The notes under the pieces are model-generated. The model saw only the letters and a list, made by a program, of their open reading frames with translations, did no database searches and had not been told where the DNA came from. From Dactylosporangium siamense (GTDB lineage: Bacteria > Actinomycetota > Actinomycetes > Mycobacteriales > Micromonosporaceae): a DNA stretch of 64,000 nucleotides. The position numbers were made by a program, and so were the translations under genes. Position 1 is the stretch's first letter. Each line of letters begins with the position of its first letter. Shown here piece by piece: positions 1 to 7,836 of the stretch. The stretch covers positions 36,175 through 100,174 of the forward strand of contig NZ_BONQ01000091.1 in NCBI RefSeq assembly GCF_016862795.1, in the 5' to 3' direction.

Positions 1-2
1 TG

Positions 3-92
3 CACCACGTGGCGGAGGACGAGGACGCGGCACTGCGTGGAGCCGCGTCCTACGCGCTCGGCAGGCTCGCCGCGGCCCGGTCCGGCTCCTGA
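3..92 (+). CDS. C-terminal end of an unidentified protein (partial)
   Basis: A reading frame open from the window edge encodes about 29 residues, ending in an alanine/arginine-rich helix-like tail, and stops with TGA at 90-92. Too little remains to name a family. It lies upstream of the DJ-1/phosphotriesterase operon with an operator-like inverted repeat between, so a transcriptional regulator (for example GntR type) is possible, but this is inference. Confidence 0.4.
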   Translation, partial: HHVAEDEDAALRGAASYALGRLAAARSGS

Positions 93-128
93 CGACCTTC
101 CCTGCCCATCCTTCGTGTGACACACTCC

Positions 129-153
129 AACTGGTCCTTCTTGTAGACCAGTT
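129..153. promoter_or_regulatory. Inverted repeat operator upstream of the DJ-1/PTE operon
   Basis: Two perfect 8-base arms, AACTGGTC and GACCAGTT, are separated by 9 bases and end 25 bases before the first ATG. The right part, TTGTAGACCA, resembles sites bound by FadR/GntR-type regulators. The position fits repression of the 179-3096 operon. The identity of the regulator is inference. Confidence 0.5.
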
Positions 154-178
154 TTCCTGAGAGGCCAGGTCACTCCTC

Positions 179-607
179 ATGAGTTTGTCCAACCGTTCGA
201 TCGTCGTCTTCGCCTTCGACGGCTACCAGGAGCTCGAGTTCTGGTATCCGGTCCTGCGCGCTCGGGAGGAGGGGGCGGAGGTCAAGGTCGTCGCTCCGGG
301 GGACGGTCCGTGCGAGAGCCACCTGGGCTACCCGATCCTCGGGGACACGGTCCCGGACGAGGTCGTGTCCGAGGACGTGGACGCACTGGTGGTGCCGGGG
401 ACGGTGACCGGTCGCCCGGCGGTCAGCGACGAGCAGGTGGCGCTCCTGCGCCGGTTGCGCGCCGCGGAGGTGCCCATCTTCGCCAGCGGCTCCGGCGCCC
501 ACCTGGTCCGGGAGCTCGTCCTCGACGTCGATCCCGACCGCGTCGCGGTGGACGCCGACGCCCTTCCCTCCCTGTTCACCCGGCTGCGGACCGAGCTGGC
601 CGGCTGA
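179..607 (+). CDS. DJ-1/PfpI-like protein lacking the nucleophile cysteine
   Basis: This 142-residue protein starts like the DJ-1/PfpI superfamily (VVFAFDGYQELEFWYPV) and keeps the VPG turn near residue 72. It is a paralog of the 221-residue protein encoded at 1694-2359, with matching QELE.WYPVLR and LGYP segments. Where the paralog has ICHAGW, containing the family's nucleophilic cysteine, this protein has SGSGAH, so the cysteine aligns with glycine. It is also about 80 residues shorter at the C-terminus. A catalytic role is therefore unlikely. It may be a binding or regulatory subunit, perhaps pairing with the full-length paralog. It is the first gene of an operon with the phosphotriesterase-like enzyme 34 bases downstream. 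Confidence 0.75.
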   Translation: MSLSNRSIVVFAFDGYQELEFWYPVLRAREEGAEVKVVAPGDGPCESHLGYPILGDTVPDEVVSEDVDALVVPGTVTGRPAVSDEQVALLRRLRAAEVPIFASGSGAHLVRELVLDVDPDRVAVDADALPSLFTRLRTELAG

Positions 608-641
608 GCCTCCGCTCGCCGACGTCGAAGGAGCGTTCGTC

Positions 642-1682
642 ATGCAGATCTTCCGTACCGTGCTCGGTGACGTCCCGGCCGAGGAGTCGGGCCGCATCCT
701 CACCCACGAGCACCTGCTCTACGGCTACCCCGGGGCCGAGCTGGACCACCGGACCGCGTTCGACCACCCCGCCGCCGTCGAGCGGGTCAGTCGCCAGGTC
801 ATCGACGGCATGATTCCCAACGGGTACAACACCCTCATCGACATGACCCCGGCCGAGGTCGGCCGCCACCCGCAGTTCATGGTGGACGTCGCCAAGCGCA
901 CCGGCATCAACGTCGTGGCGATCACCGGGTTCTTCCCGGAGCGTATGGGCGTGCCGTACTACTGGCGCCGGCAGACCATCGAGGAGCTCACCGAGTTCTT
1001 CGTGCGCGACCTCACCGAGGGCATGGTGTTCGCGTGGCAGCAGACGCCGTACAAGGCCGGCGCCATCAAGATCGCCACCGGTCAGGAGAGCGTCTTCCCC
1101 AAGCCGAGCCCGGTGGGCGCGTACGGTCGCCACGTCCACGAGGTGGAGGACCGCCTGATCCGGGCGGCCGGCAAGGCGGCCATGGCAACCGGCTGCGGCA
1201 TCAACACCCACATCGACCCGATGGACTTCGAGGTCACGAACCCCGGGCGCGAGCAGCTCGAGATCCTCGACGAGGTCGGCATGGACCTGTCCAAGGTGAT
1301 CATCGGCCACGCCTTCGTGCCACCGCAGGTCAACATGATGCGCGAGATCCTCAAGATGGGCGCGAACGTCCAGCTGGATCACATCGGCATCCCCTGGCGC
1401 GTCGGCAGCGCCGAGGAGCTGGACGAGGCGATGGCCAATGCCCTCATCGAGCTCATCGAGGACGGCTACCTGGATCGCATCGTCCTGTCGTTCGACCGGT
1501 GGTTCTTCAACCCCCGGGCGACGGTCACCGAGTCCGACCCGCAGCTGGAGAACGAGAAGGTCAACCTCAACTACATGTTCACCAGCTGGGTGCCGCGCCT
1601 GAAGGCCAAGGGCGTCACCGACGCACAGCTCGACCAGATCATGATTCACAACCCCCGACGCATCCTGTCGATCGCGGTCTGA
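642..1682 (+). CDS. Phosphotriesterase-family amidohydrolase (lactonase/PTE-like)
   Basis: The 346-residue protein has the binuclear metal-site pattern of the phosphotriesterase family: HEH at residues 22-24, the carboxylatable lysine in AGAIK (K143), THID (H190), IIGHAF (H223) and LSFD (D285). The family includes phosphotriesterases, quorum-lactone lactonases and sugar-lactone hydrolases. Its length of about 340 residues is typical. The start ATG is preceded by GAAGGAG. The location between two DJ-1/PfpI genes and before an SDR suggests catabolism of a carbonyl or lactone metabolite rather than organophosphates. The substrate cannot be read from the sequence. Confidence 0.85.
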   Translation: MQIFRTVLGDVPAEESGRILTHEHLLYGYPGAELDHRTAFDHPAAVERVSRQVIDGMIPNGYNTLIDMTPAEVGRHPQFMVDVAKRTGINVVAITGFFPERMGVPYYWRRQTIEELTEFFVRDLTEGMVFAWQQTPYKAGAIKIATGQESVFPKPSPVGAYGRHVHEVEDRLIRAAGKAAMATGCGINTHIDPMDFEVTNPGREQLEILDEVGMDLSKVIIGHAFVPPQVNMMREILKMGANVQLDHIGIPWRVGSAEELDEAMANALIELIEDGYLDRIVLSFDRWFFNPRATVTESDPQLENEKVNLNYMFTSWVPRLKAKGVTDAQLDQIMIHNPRRILSIAV

Positions 1683-1693
1683 CGGAGGACTGA

Positions 1694-2359
1694 ATGGAAC
1701 TGCAGAAGGCTCGAGTGGCCGTCCTGGCCGAGAACCTGTACCAGGAGCTGGAGCTGTGGTACCCGGTCCTGCGACTGCGTGAGGCCGGTGTACAGGTCAC
1801 GATCGTGGGCTCCCGCGCGGGCGAGGTGTACGCCAGCAAGCTGGGCTACCCGGCGGTGGCCGAGGTCGGCATCGCGGATGTGTCGCCCGACGACTTCGAC
1901 GCGGTGATCGTGCCCGGCGGCTTCTCGCCCGAGTACCTGCGCCGGGAACCGCGCTTCGTCGAGTTCGTCCGCGCCCTGAACGACCGGGCCGCCCCGGTCG
2001 CGGCGATCTGCCACGCGGGGTGGCTGCTGGCGACGGCGGACATCGTGAAGGGGCGGGCCGTCACGTCGGTCCCCGTCATCAAGGACGACGTGATCCACGC
2101 CGGCGGCGACTGGCGCAACGAGGCCGTCGTGGTCGACGGCAACCTCATCACCTCGCAGCTGCCCAACGACCTGCCCCAGTTCCTCACCCGGATCCTCGAC
2201 GCCCTGGCCGACAGCGACGCGAAGGGTGGTGAGGTCCCGGCCGTCGTCCGTGATGCCACGCCGAGCTCGGCGGTCTACCGCGCGGCCGCCGTGGTGAAGA
2301 ACCGCGCGGCCGGGCCGGGATCGGCCAACTACCGGGCCTACGCGGTGGCCGGCGAGTGA
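1694..2359 (+). CDS. DJ-1/PfpI family protein (full length, with catalytic cysteine)
   Basis: This 221-residue DJ-1/PfpI (class I glutamine amidotransferase-like) protein shows the acid residue region near QELELWYPV, the VPGGF turn, and the nucleophile elbow AAICHAGW with the cysteine near residue 104. Members act as glyoxalase III/deglycase-type enzymes, isonitrile or cyclohexanone hydratases, or proteases. The C-terminal 40 residues are an alanine-rich extension beyond the usual domain. The gene follows the phosphotriesterase-like gene by 11 bases with GGAGG before its ATG, and its stop overlaps the start of the SDR. Activity on a small carbonyl compound is inferred from context. Confidence 0.85.
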   Translation: MELQKARVAVLAENLYQELELWYPVLRLREAGVQVTIVGSRAGEVYASKLGYPAVAEVGIADVSPDDFDAVIVPGGFSPEYLRREPRFVEFVRALNDRAAPVAAICHAGWLLATADIVKGRAVTSVPVIKDDVIHAGGDWRNEAVVVDGNLITSQLPNDLPQFLTRILDALADSDAKGGEVPAVVRDATPSSAVYRAAAVVKNRAAGPGSANYRAYAVAGE

Positions 2360-3096
2360 CCGTCGCGCTGGTCGCCGGCGGCGCCACCGGCATCGGACGG
2401 GCAACCGTCCGGGCCCTGCGCGCCGCCGGGACCGACGTCTACCTGGCCGACGTCAACGACTCGGCGGCCCGGGAGGTGGCCGCGCAGGAGGCCCCGGGGC
2501 GGATCGTCGTGGGGCACCACGACCTGGCCGACCGGCACGCGCCGAAGGCCGCGGTGGACGCCGCCCTGGAGGCGTTCGAGCGGCTCGACCACGTCGTCGT
2601 GACCGCCGGTCTGCACGTCGTCGCTCCCCTGGAGGCCTTCGCGTTCGAGGCGTGGGAAGCGACCATGGCGGTGAACGTGCGGGCGCCCTACCTGCTGGCT
2701 CAGGCGGCCGTGGCGGCGCTGGCCGACACCCGCGGCAGCATCGTGTTCACGGGCTCGACCGCGGCCCACCGCGGCAGCCCCGGCACGTTTGCCTATGCCG
2801 CGTCCAAGGGCGCGCTCATCAGCCTGACCCGATCATTGGCGGTCGAGCTCGCGGGCCGTGGAGTTCGCGTCAACAGCGTGTGCCCTGGGTGGATCGACAC
2901 CCCGTTCAACGATCCGTACTGGAGTGCCCAGGCCGACACCGAGGCCGCCCTGAACGGCATCGTCACGCGGGTGCCGCTGGGCCGGCAGGGCGATCCGGAG
3001 GAGGTGGCCGCCCTCATCGTGTACCTGCTCGGTCCGGGCTCCGCCTATCTGACCGGACAATCCGTGGTCATCGATGGTGGTCTGCTCTCCGCCTGA
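2356..3096 (+). CDS. Short-chain dehydrogenase/reductase (SDR)
   Basis: A classical 246-residue SDR. It has the cofactor motif GGATGIG (residues 8-14), Asn107 in the central helix, Ser134, the YxxxK catalytic pair Y147/K151, and a C-terminal GQSVVIDGG segment typical of NAD(P)-dependent oxidoreductases. It starts with GTG at 2356, overlapping the TGA of the preceding DJ-1 gene, so it is translationally coupled. ADV after beta-strand 2 (residues 31-33) suggests an NAD preference, since an acidic residue follows the strand. It probably oxidises or reduces the product made by the upstream hydrolase. The substrate is unknown. Confidence 0.88.
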   Translation: MTVALVAGGATGIGRATVRALRAAGTDVYLADVNDSAAREVAAQEAPGRIVVGHHDLADRHAPKAAVDAALEAFERLDHVVVTAGLHVVAPLEAFAFEAWEATMAVNVRAPYLLAQAAVAALADTRGSIVFTGSTAAHRGSPGTFAYAASKGALISLTRSLAVELAGRGVRVNSVCPGWIDTPFNDPYWSAQADTEAALNGIVTRVPLGRQGDPEEVAALIVYLLGPGSAYLTGQSVVIDGGLLSA

Positions 3097-3113
3097 GCTA
3101 CGCCAGGCGGGAG

Positions 3114-3141
3114 ACCGGGAGGTGCGACGTCACCTTCCGGT
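3114..3141. terminator. Bidirectional hairpin between SDR and gvpK
   Basis: ACCGGGAGGTG pairs with CACCTTCCGGT across a 6-base loop with one mismatch. It sits in the 61-base gap between convergent genes ending at 3096 and 3158. There is no U-run, as is common in actinomycete terminators. Confidence 0.5.
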
Positions 3142-3157
3142 GGAAACCCCTGGCTGG

Positions 3158-3469
3158 TCACGGTGGGTCGCGCGGCAGCAGCGGACCGAGCGGACCGAGG
3201 TCGAGGTTGAGGTCCTCGGGCGACAGGCCGAAGTGCTCGCGCAGTTCGGCCATCTGTTCCTCCAGCGCCATGAGGGTCTCGCCGATCCGCTCGATCTGGT
3301 CGTCGGTGAGGTCACCGACGTCGACCCGGCGCAGGGCCTGCCGCTCCATCAGCTGGCGCAGGAGCTCGACGACGGTCAGCACCAGGCTGGCGAACCCGTG
3401 CTCGACCGCGTCGCGGTCGACCTCGATCCGGCGGCCCAGCCGACGGACCGGCGGCTCGGCCCCGGTCAC
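3158..3469 (-). CDS. gvpK: Gas vesicle protein GvpK
   Basis: The 103-residue protein matches GvpK: the R(I)EVDRDAVEHGFASLVLTVVELLRQLMERQALRRV core followed by DLTDDQIERIGETLMALEEQM is diagnostic of the family. GvpK is a small accessory protein needed for gas vesicle assembly. It is the last gene of the operon and overlaps gvpS by 4 bases (ATGA), so the two are translationally coupled. The C-terminus ends in a leucine/proline-rich tail. Confidence 0.93.
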   Translation of the reverse strand: MTGAEPPVRRLGRRIEVDRDAVEHGFASLVLTVVELLRQLMERQALRRVDVGDLTDDQIERIGETLMALEEQMAELREHFGLSPEDLNLDLGPLGPLLPRDPP

Positions 3470-3681
3470 GGCGCCCAGTCCCGGCCGACGGGCGGGTCGG
3501 CAGCGACCGTGCCGGCCGACGCGATGAGCGCGCGGAGCGAGATGTACACCAGGTCGACGTCGGCGATGGACAGCGTCACCTCGCCCGTGACGACCACGCC
3601 CGTGGAGAGCAGCCGGTCGAGCAGGTCGACCAGGGCGACCCGTTCGGGCGTCGCCACGGTGCCGTTCGCCGGCGGCGTCAT
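3466..3681 (-). CDS. gvpS: GvpA-family small gas vesicle protein (GvpS/GvpM-like)
   Basis: The 71-residue protein carries the GvpA/J/M fold signature: LVDLLDRLLSTGVVVTGEVTLSIADVDLVYISLRALIAS, equivalent to the structural domain but without a C-terminal tail. The position between gvpL and gvpK matches gvpS of the Streptomyces gene order (J-L-S-K), which is why I use that name. It overlaps both neighbours by 4 bases. It is probably a minor structural or nucleation component. Confidence 0.85.
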   Translation of the reverse strand: MTPPANGTVATPERVALVDLLDRLLSTGVVVTGEVTLSIADVDLVYISLRALIASAGTVAADPPVGRDWAP

Positions 3682-4481
3682 CGCGGCGGCTCCTCTTCAG
3701 CCGTGACGAATTCGTTCGTGACGAACGAGTAGGGCGGCCACGGTCCGGTCAGCTCCAGGTGGAGCCCTGGATGGCGGGCCGCCTGCGCGGTGACCGCGGC
3801 GCCGAACCGGTCCGCGTCCCGCCGTTCGACCAGGTACGCGCCGTTGAGCAGCATCGGCTCCGTCCGGCCGCTGAGGCGGCGGTCCTGTGGCGGATGACGC
3901 CGGGCCGCGGCCGCGCAGCCGGTGAGCGCCGCGTGCACCTCCTCGGCGCCGGCCACCGCCAGTTGCCACCGCTGGTCCTCGGCGGACAGCTGCGCGCGGC
4001 GCCGCTGGAGATAGGCCGTTCCCGGGCGGGCCGTTTCGGCGGGTGGCGTGCCGCTGAGACGTTCGGACGTCGGCACGGCGTATGTCTTCACGCCCCATTC
4101 CGTCCGGCCGCTGACCCGGTCCAGCACGGCGTCGAAGTCACCGCGCCGCTGCTCGAGCATGGCCCGCAGCCCGGCGTCGTCGCGGTAGACGGTGGTGAGC
4201 CGGGCCGGAACCACCGGGCGGGAACGGCCGACCGTCTCGACGACGGAGTGATGGGCCCGGGCGACCGTCTCCAGCCAGTCCAGGTCCTCGAGGTTGCGGC
4301 GCAGGGGCTCCTCCCCGAACTGCGCCAGGTCCACGGAGCTGACCACCGCGACCAGTCCCCCGGCGTGGACGGTGCGCACGGCGCGACCGCCGATCCCGGC
4401 GACGCCGTCCAGCTCGCACGGACCGGCGTCACGGGTCACGGCGTGCAGCCAGACACCGGCGGGTTGCCGGTTGTCATCCAC
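3678..4481 (-). CDS. gvpL: Gas vesicle protein GvpL (GvpL/F family)
   Basis: A GvpL/F-family protein of about 267 residues. Features are VWLHAVTRDA at the N-terminus, a central RPVVPARLTTVYRDD segment (family core VLPxRFGTVF), WGVKTYAVP, and the C-terminal TGPWPPYSFV that matches the family GPWPPYSF ending. The GTG at 4479-4481 is preferred over the TTG 33 bases upstream because it follows AGG at a plausible distance and overlaps the gvpJ stop by only a few bases. It probably binds the shell protein during assembly. The first of two gvpL/F paralogs in the operon, the other being at 5524-6318. Confidence 0.9.
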   Translation of the reverse strand: MDDNRQPAGVWLHAVTRDAGPCELDGVAGIGGRAVRTVHAGGLVAVVSSVDLAQFGEEPLRRNLEDLDWLETVARAHHSVVETVGRSRPVVPARLTTVYRDDAGLRAMLEQRRGDFDAVLDRVSGRTEWGVKTYAVPTSERLSGTPPAETARPGTAYLQRRRAQLSAEDQRWQLAVAGAEEVHAALTGCAAAARRHPPQDRRLSGRTEPMLLNGAYLVERRDADRFGAAVTAQAARHPGLHLELTGPWPPYSFVTNEFVTAEEEPPR

Positions 4482-4881
4482 GCCGGACCTGCCGGTGTGC
4501 TGGCCGGGTGTCAATCGCCCCGGCCCCAGCCTCCGACGATTCGGCGCCGGCCTCCAACGACTCGGCCCCGGCCTCCAGCGGTTCGGCGCCGGCGGAGCCC
4601 GCGGGCAGCTCGCCTCGCGCGCGGGACGTGAGCCACGGGTCGTGCTCCCACCAGTCGATGCCCATCTGGCGCGCGGTGTCGACCGAGGCGACCACCAGCC
4701 GCAGCTTGAGCGTGAGGAGTTCGATGTCCAGCAGGCTCACCCGGATGTCGCCCACGATCACGATGCCACGGTCGAGGACGCGCTCCAGGATGTCGCCGAG
4801 GTTGGCCGGCTCGTGCCCGGACGTCGCCGGGCTCGCTGAGCTCGGACCGAACATCGCGCCGGAGTGGGAGGCCTGGGTCAT
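4474..4881 (-). CDS. gvpJ: GvpA-family protein GvpJ with repetitive C-terminal tail
   Basis: Residues 25-75 carry the GvpA/J core (LGDILERVLDRGIVIVGDIRVSLLDIELLTLKLRLVVASVD) followed by a WWEHDPW segment typical of GvpJ. The remaining roughly 45 residues are unusual: an Ala/Glu/Ser-rich imperfect repeat (AEPLEAGAES units) encoded by 21-base DNA repeats around 4535-4600. GvpJ is a minor shell component at the cone tips in known systems. The start ATG is 11 bases after gvpO. Confidence 0.87.
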   Translation of the reverse strand: MTQASHSGAMFGPSSASPATSGHEPANLGDILERVLDRGIVIVGDIRVSLLDIELLTLKLRLVVASVDTARQMGIDWWEHDPWLTSRARGELPAGSAGAEPLEAGAESLEAGAESSEAGAGAIDTRPAHRQVRRG

Positions 4882-4891
4882 CGCGTGCCAC

Positions 4892-5245
4892 CTAGTCGTC
4901 GCCGTGTCCGCGCTGATAGCGGCGGACCCGGCGGAACCCGGTCAAGGCCCCGGCGGCGCTGGCCTGCGCCCGGTAGATCGACAGGATGTCGCCGGACGAC
5001 GGGACGCGCCGCTCCTCGACGACCTCGACCTCGACCACCCAGCCGTCATCGTCGCGCTCCAGGGCCGTGACACCCGACGGTTGTTTGCCGGTCAGCTCCG
5101 CGACGTCCCGCAGGACGGCCTGGGTCACGGTCGCCGGTGACAGCGCCTCCCGGGGTCGCCGTTGCGACCTCTCGGCCCGCTCGTCGTAGTCTTCGTCGTA
5201 CACCTCATCCGCGCGCCTGTCCGCAGCGGTGCGTCCACCAGGCAC
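4892..5245 (-). CDS. gvpO: Gas vesicle protein GvpO
   Basis: The 117-residue protein has a charged N-terminal 35 residues followed by the GvpO domain: AVLRDVAELTGKQPSGVTALERDDDGWVVEVEVVEERRVP and an IYRAQASAAG segment near the C-terminus. GvpO is an accessory/regulatory protein in haloarchaeal and actinobacterial clusters. In Streptomyces gvpO usually precedes gvpA, whereas here it sits between gvpG and gvpJ. It follows gvpG by 3 bases. Confidence 0.92.
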   Translation of the reverse strand: MPGGRTAADRRADEVYDEDYDERAERSQRRPREALSPATVTQAVLRDVAELTGKQPSGVTALERDDDGWVVEVEVVEERRVPSSGDILSIYRAQASAAGALTGFRRVRRYQRGHGDD

Positions 5246-5248
5246 GGA

Positions 5249-5521
5249 TCAGCCCTCCTGCCTCCTGCCGGTCGCAGTCGTCGGTTCCGGTTGCCCGACC
5301 GGCCGGACCAGCCGGGCGATGAGTTCCCGCTGCCGCCGGTCGGCCTCCTCGGGGGCGATCCGACCGGCCGATCTGTCCTGATCGAGCTGCTCGATCTGGC
5401 CCCGGATCACGGCCGGGTCGTACAGCTCGTGCTCGACCTGCTCGCGGATCAGCTCGCCCACCCAGAGCGCCACCCGAACCGGCGCGAAGGGCAGGGTCAC
5501 GATCCCGCCGATGAGTCCCAT
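5249..5521 (-). CDS. gvpG: Gas vesicle protein GvpG
   Basis: About 90 residues. It begins MGLIGGIVTLPFAPVRVALWVGELIREQVEHELYDP, the classic GvpG N-terminus, and continues as a charged helix (IRGQIEQLDQDRSAGRIAPEEAD). The ATG at 5519-5521 has GGGGGAGTGAGC upstream, with better spacing than the in-frame GTG at 5527 that overlaps the gvpF stop. GvpG is a small accessory protein of vesicle assembly that interacts with GvpF/L in other systems. Confidence 0.92.
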   Translation of the reverse strand: MGLIGGIVTLPFAPVRVALWVGELIREQVEHELYDPAVIRGQIEQLDQDRSAGRIAPEEADRRQRELIARLVRPVGQPEPTTATGRRQEG

Positions 5522-5523
5522 GC

Positions 5524-6318
5524 TCACTCCCCCGGCTGCAGTTCCGTGACGAAGTCGTATGGTGCCAGCGGGCCGAGCAGCCGGACCTCGACCCGTCCCG
5601 CCCAGTCCCGGGCCAGATCCCGCACCACCTGTTCCAGCTCCGGCTCCCGGCTGGTCTCGGCGAGCACTGCCACGTTGGCGGCGTCGAGCTCGCCGGCCGC
5701 CTCGCGCACGACGACGCCGGCGGTCGACGGCTCGATCGCCTGCGCCACCCGTGCGCCGTCCGCCTGCCGCCGAGCGTCGATCGCGGTGTTGATGGCTTCA
5801 CCGAGCGCGATGCGTTCGCTGCGGGTCGTCTCCTCCGGCTTGTCCCGGATGCGCACACGGAGCCGTTCGAGCGCCGGATCCGACTCGATCACCTCGCGCA
5901 GCACCGCTCCTTCCACGTAGCGGGCGCGCACGACGTATTCGGCCTTGCCCTCCAGTTCGCGCAGCGCCGCGGCGAACCAGTCGTGGTGGGGCGCGAGGAG
6001 CTCGTCGACCGTGGCCTGCCGGTCCGCCAGCACCGCACCGAAGCGCGCCGGCAGCACCGGCACCACGGCCGCGGTGGCGTCCAGCAGCCGTTCGTGCCCG
6101 AGCAGATCATCGGGTGTCCCGAGTGGACGGTCGAGGGCCAGCTCGGTCACCAGGGCCGCGATCCGGCCGTGGCGCACCACCGTCACGGTTGCCGACTCGC
6201 CGCCAACACCGTGGGCCTCGGGGTCCGTCTCGACGTCCTCCGGAACGATGCCGTAGACGTAGACTCCCGTTGCCTGCGCCTGTCCGGCCGTGCCGGCGGG
6301 TGCGGTGGCCGTCGACAT
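5524..6318 (-). CDS. gvpF: Gas vesicle protein GvpF (GvpL/F family)
   Basis: A 264-residue GvpL/F protein: GVYVYGIVPEDVE at the N-terminus, VVPVLPARFGAVLADRQ in the core, LEGKAEYVVRARY, and the C-terminal LLGPLAPYDFV typical of the family. The ATG at 6316-6318 is chosen over an upstream in-frame codon because GGAGGAG of the gvpA tail lies just before it, with the gvpA TGA one base upstream of the ATG. GvpF is thought to chaperone GvpA. Its place directly after gvpA supports calling this copy gvpF and the distal one gvpL. Confidence 0.9.
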   Translation of the reverse strand: MSTATAPAGTAGQAQATGVYVYGIVPEDVETDPEAHGVGGESATVTVVRHGRIAALVTELALDRPLGTPDDLLGHERLLDATAAVVPVLPARFGAVLADRQATVDELLAPHHDWFAAALRELEGKAEYVVRARYVEGAVLREVIESDPALERLRVRIRDKPEETTRSERIALGEAINTAIDARRQADGARVAQAIEPSTAGVVVREAAGELDAANVAVLAETSREPELEQVVRDLARDWAGRVEVRLLGPLAPYDFVTELQPGE

Positions 6319-6319
6319 G

Positions 6320-6724
6320 TCACTCCTCCTCCGCCTGGCGTCGGCGACGCGGAACACGTTCCGGTTCGGCGGGTTCGTCGATCACGTCCCGCACCTTCTC
6401 CCCGGCCGCCTCCAGAACGCCCTGGACTCCGCCCTTCACCTTGTGCTTGGCGCCGCCCTGCGTCATGTCCTGCATGAGCTCGGGCAGCCCCTCCTTCTCC
6501 TGCGAGATGTCCATGCGGTTCACCGCCTCCGCGAACCGCAGATACGTGTCGACGCTGGCCACGACGATGCGCGCGTCGATCGTCAACAGTTCGATGCCGA
6601 CCAGCGACACCCGCACGTAGGCGTCGATGACGAGTCCCTTGTCGAGAATCGTGTCGATCACGTCGGCCAGCGACGCGGACGTCGGCCGGTCGACGGCGCC
6701 GCTCTGCTGGAGGGCCGAGGTCAT
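6320..6724 (-). CDS. gvpA: Gas vesicle major shell protein GvpA
   Basis: The 134-residue protein has the GvpA core at about residues 18-72 ([50 protein letters not shown]), closest in pattern to the long actinobacterial GvpA with a 60-residue hydrophilic tail. [14 protein letters not shown] and the MTQGGAK region match Streptomyces-type GvpA as I recall it. It starts 4 bases inside the SRPBCC gene (ATGA overlap) and is coupled to gvpF. Whether this long form builds true vesicles in actinomycetes is not established. Confidence 0.93.
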   Translation of the reverse strand: MTSALQQSGAVDRPTSASLADVIDTILDKGLVIDAYVRVSLVGIELLTIDARIVVASVDTYLRFAEAVNRMDISQEKEGLPELMQDMTQGGAKHKVKGGVQGVLEAAGEKVRDVIDEPAEPERVPRRRRQAEEE

Positions 6725-7830
6725 CGCGCCGGCACCTCGCGCCTCTGGTCCTCGCTGTCACGGTCGGCGCCGGCGTCATCGTCCGGCCGGCGGGATCGGA
6801 CGTTCTCCCGCCGTTGCCGCAGCGGCCGCTTCTGCTTGCGGCTCGCCGTTTCCTCCGCTTCATCCTCACGGCCGCCTTGCTCCCGCTCGGACGCTTCCGG
6901 CTCCGCCGGCTCCTCAGGCTCCTCAGGCTCCTCAGGCTCCTCCGGCTCCTCCGGCTCCCGCTCCGGTGCTTCCTGCTCTTCTGCTTCCTGCTCCTCGCGC
7001 ATCGCGGTCTCGTGGTCCTTGACGACCTCACCGTCGCGGATCTCGCCGCGCCAGCCCTCGACCTCATCCGGTTTGAGGATCGTCTGCGTCATCACGTGCC
7101 GGCGGAAGTGCTTGAACTCCAGACGGGCCCGGCGACCCTGCGCCCGCCACAGGTTCCCGGTGCGTTCGAAGAGCCCCTGCGGGTGGTACTCCATGACCAG
7201 CATGATGCGCGTCAGGTCCGGCGACAGCTCGTGGAACGTGACGGCCCCGTCGACGTGCCCCTTCGGTCCCTTGGAACGCCAGACGATGTTCTGGTCCGGC
7301 ACCTGCTGGATGGTCGTGGCCTCCCAGGTGCGGTGCGACCAGAAGACCTGCGCCTTCCAGTTGGTCTTCTCGTCCGACGGGCGATCGACGTTCTCGACCT
7401 TCTTCATGAAGCTGGGGAAGTCCTCGTACTGGGTCCACTGGTTGTAGGCGACCCGCACCGGCACACCGACATCGATCGTCTCCTCGATGTTGGTCATCTT
7501 CAGCTTCTTGGCCTTGCCGCCCTTGCCCCCGCCGAACAGGCCCTTGACCTTCTCCTTCATGCCGGCCAGCCCTCCGCTGAACGCCGCCCGCAGCGGCGAC
7601 TTGCCTTCGGCGACCTTCTTCGCGCCGGCCGCCGCGGCGGCGAGACCCGCTCCGCCCTGACCGTTCGCGTACTCGGTCAGGCGATCCGTCATCGAACCGA
7701 CCTTCTGGCCGGCCGCGTCGACCGCGCGCTGCCCGACTGCCGAGAGGAGGTTCCCCAGCTCCCGCACGAGCAACTCGGCGACCTTCTCGCCGATACCCCC
7801 GGCGGCGTTGGTGCTCGATTGCCCAGCCAT
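6721..7830 (-). CDS. SRPBCC-domain gas vesicle accessory protein (GvpZ-like position)
   Basis: 369 residues. The first 110 are an Ala/Gly/Lys-rich region with short amphipathic helices. Residues about 112-250 form an SRPBCC (START-like/polyketide cyclase) domain, with [33 protein letters not shown] and later [13 protein letters not shown]. The last 100 are a highly charged tail with a Glu-Pro-Glu tandem repeat. SRPBCC proteins of this type recur in actinobacterial gvp clusters (gvpZ in Streptomyces nomenclature, from memory). The function is unknown; the hydrophobic-ligand fold may bind a lipid or the hydrophobic shell protein. It overlaps gvpA by 4 bases. Confidence 0.82.
   Translation of the reverse strand: MAGQSSTNAAGGIGEKVAELLVRELGNLLSAVGQRAVDAAGQKVGSMTDRLTEYANGQGGAGLAAAAAGAKKVAEGKSPLRAAFSGGLAGMKEKVKGLFGGGKGGKAKKLKMTNIEETIDVGVPVRVAYNQWTQYEDFPSFMKKVENVDRPSDEKTNWKAQVFWSHRTWEATTIQQVPDQNIVWRSKGPKGHVDGAVTFHELSPDLTRIMLVMEYHPQGLFERTGNLWRAQGRRARLEFKHFRRHVMTQTILKPDEVEGWRGEIRDGEVVKDHETAMREEQEAEEQEAPEREPEEPEEPEEPEEPEEPAEPEASEREQGGREDEAEETASRKQKRPLRQRRENVRSRRPDDDAGADRDSEDQRREVPAR
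6908..6957 (-). repeat. 9-bp tandem repeat encoding Glu-Pro-Glu units
   Basis: About five and a half copies of GGCTCCTCA/GGCTCCTCC on the plus strand encode EPEEPEEPE in the SRPBCC protein. A shorter run of the same unit is at about 8058-8085 in the neighbouring gene. Such repeats expand and contract by slippage. Confidence 0.8.
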
Positions 7831-7836
7831 GGCACG

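Noticed and set aside
129..153. Inverted repeat considered as terminator of the gene ending at 92
   Set aside because: It lies 37 bases beyond the stop with only 8-base arms and a 9-base loop, and is placed just upstream of a start codon. An operator role is more likely, though a dual role is not excluded.
6908..6957. Short tandem repeats as a possible CRISPR array
   Set aside because: Units are 9 bases without spacers and lie inside a coding frame, giving Glu-Pro-Glu repeats.
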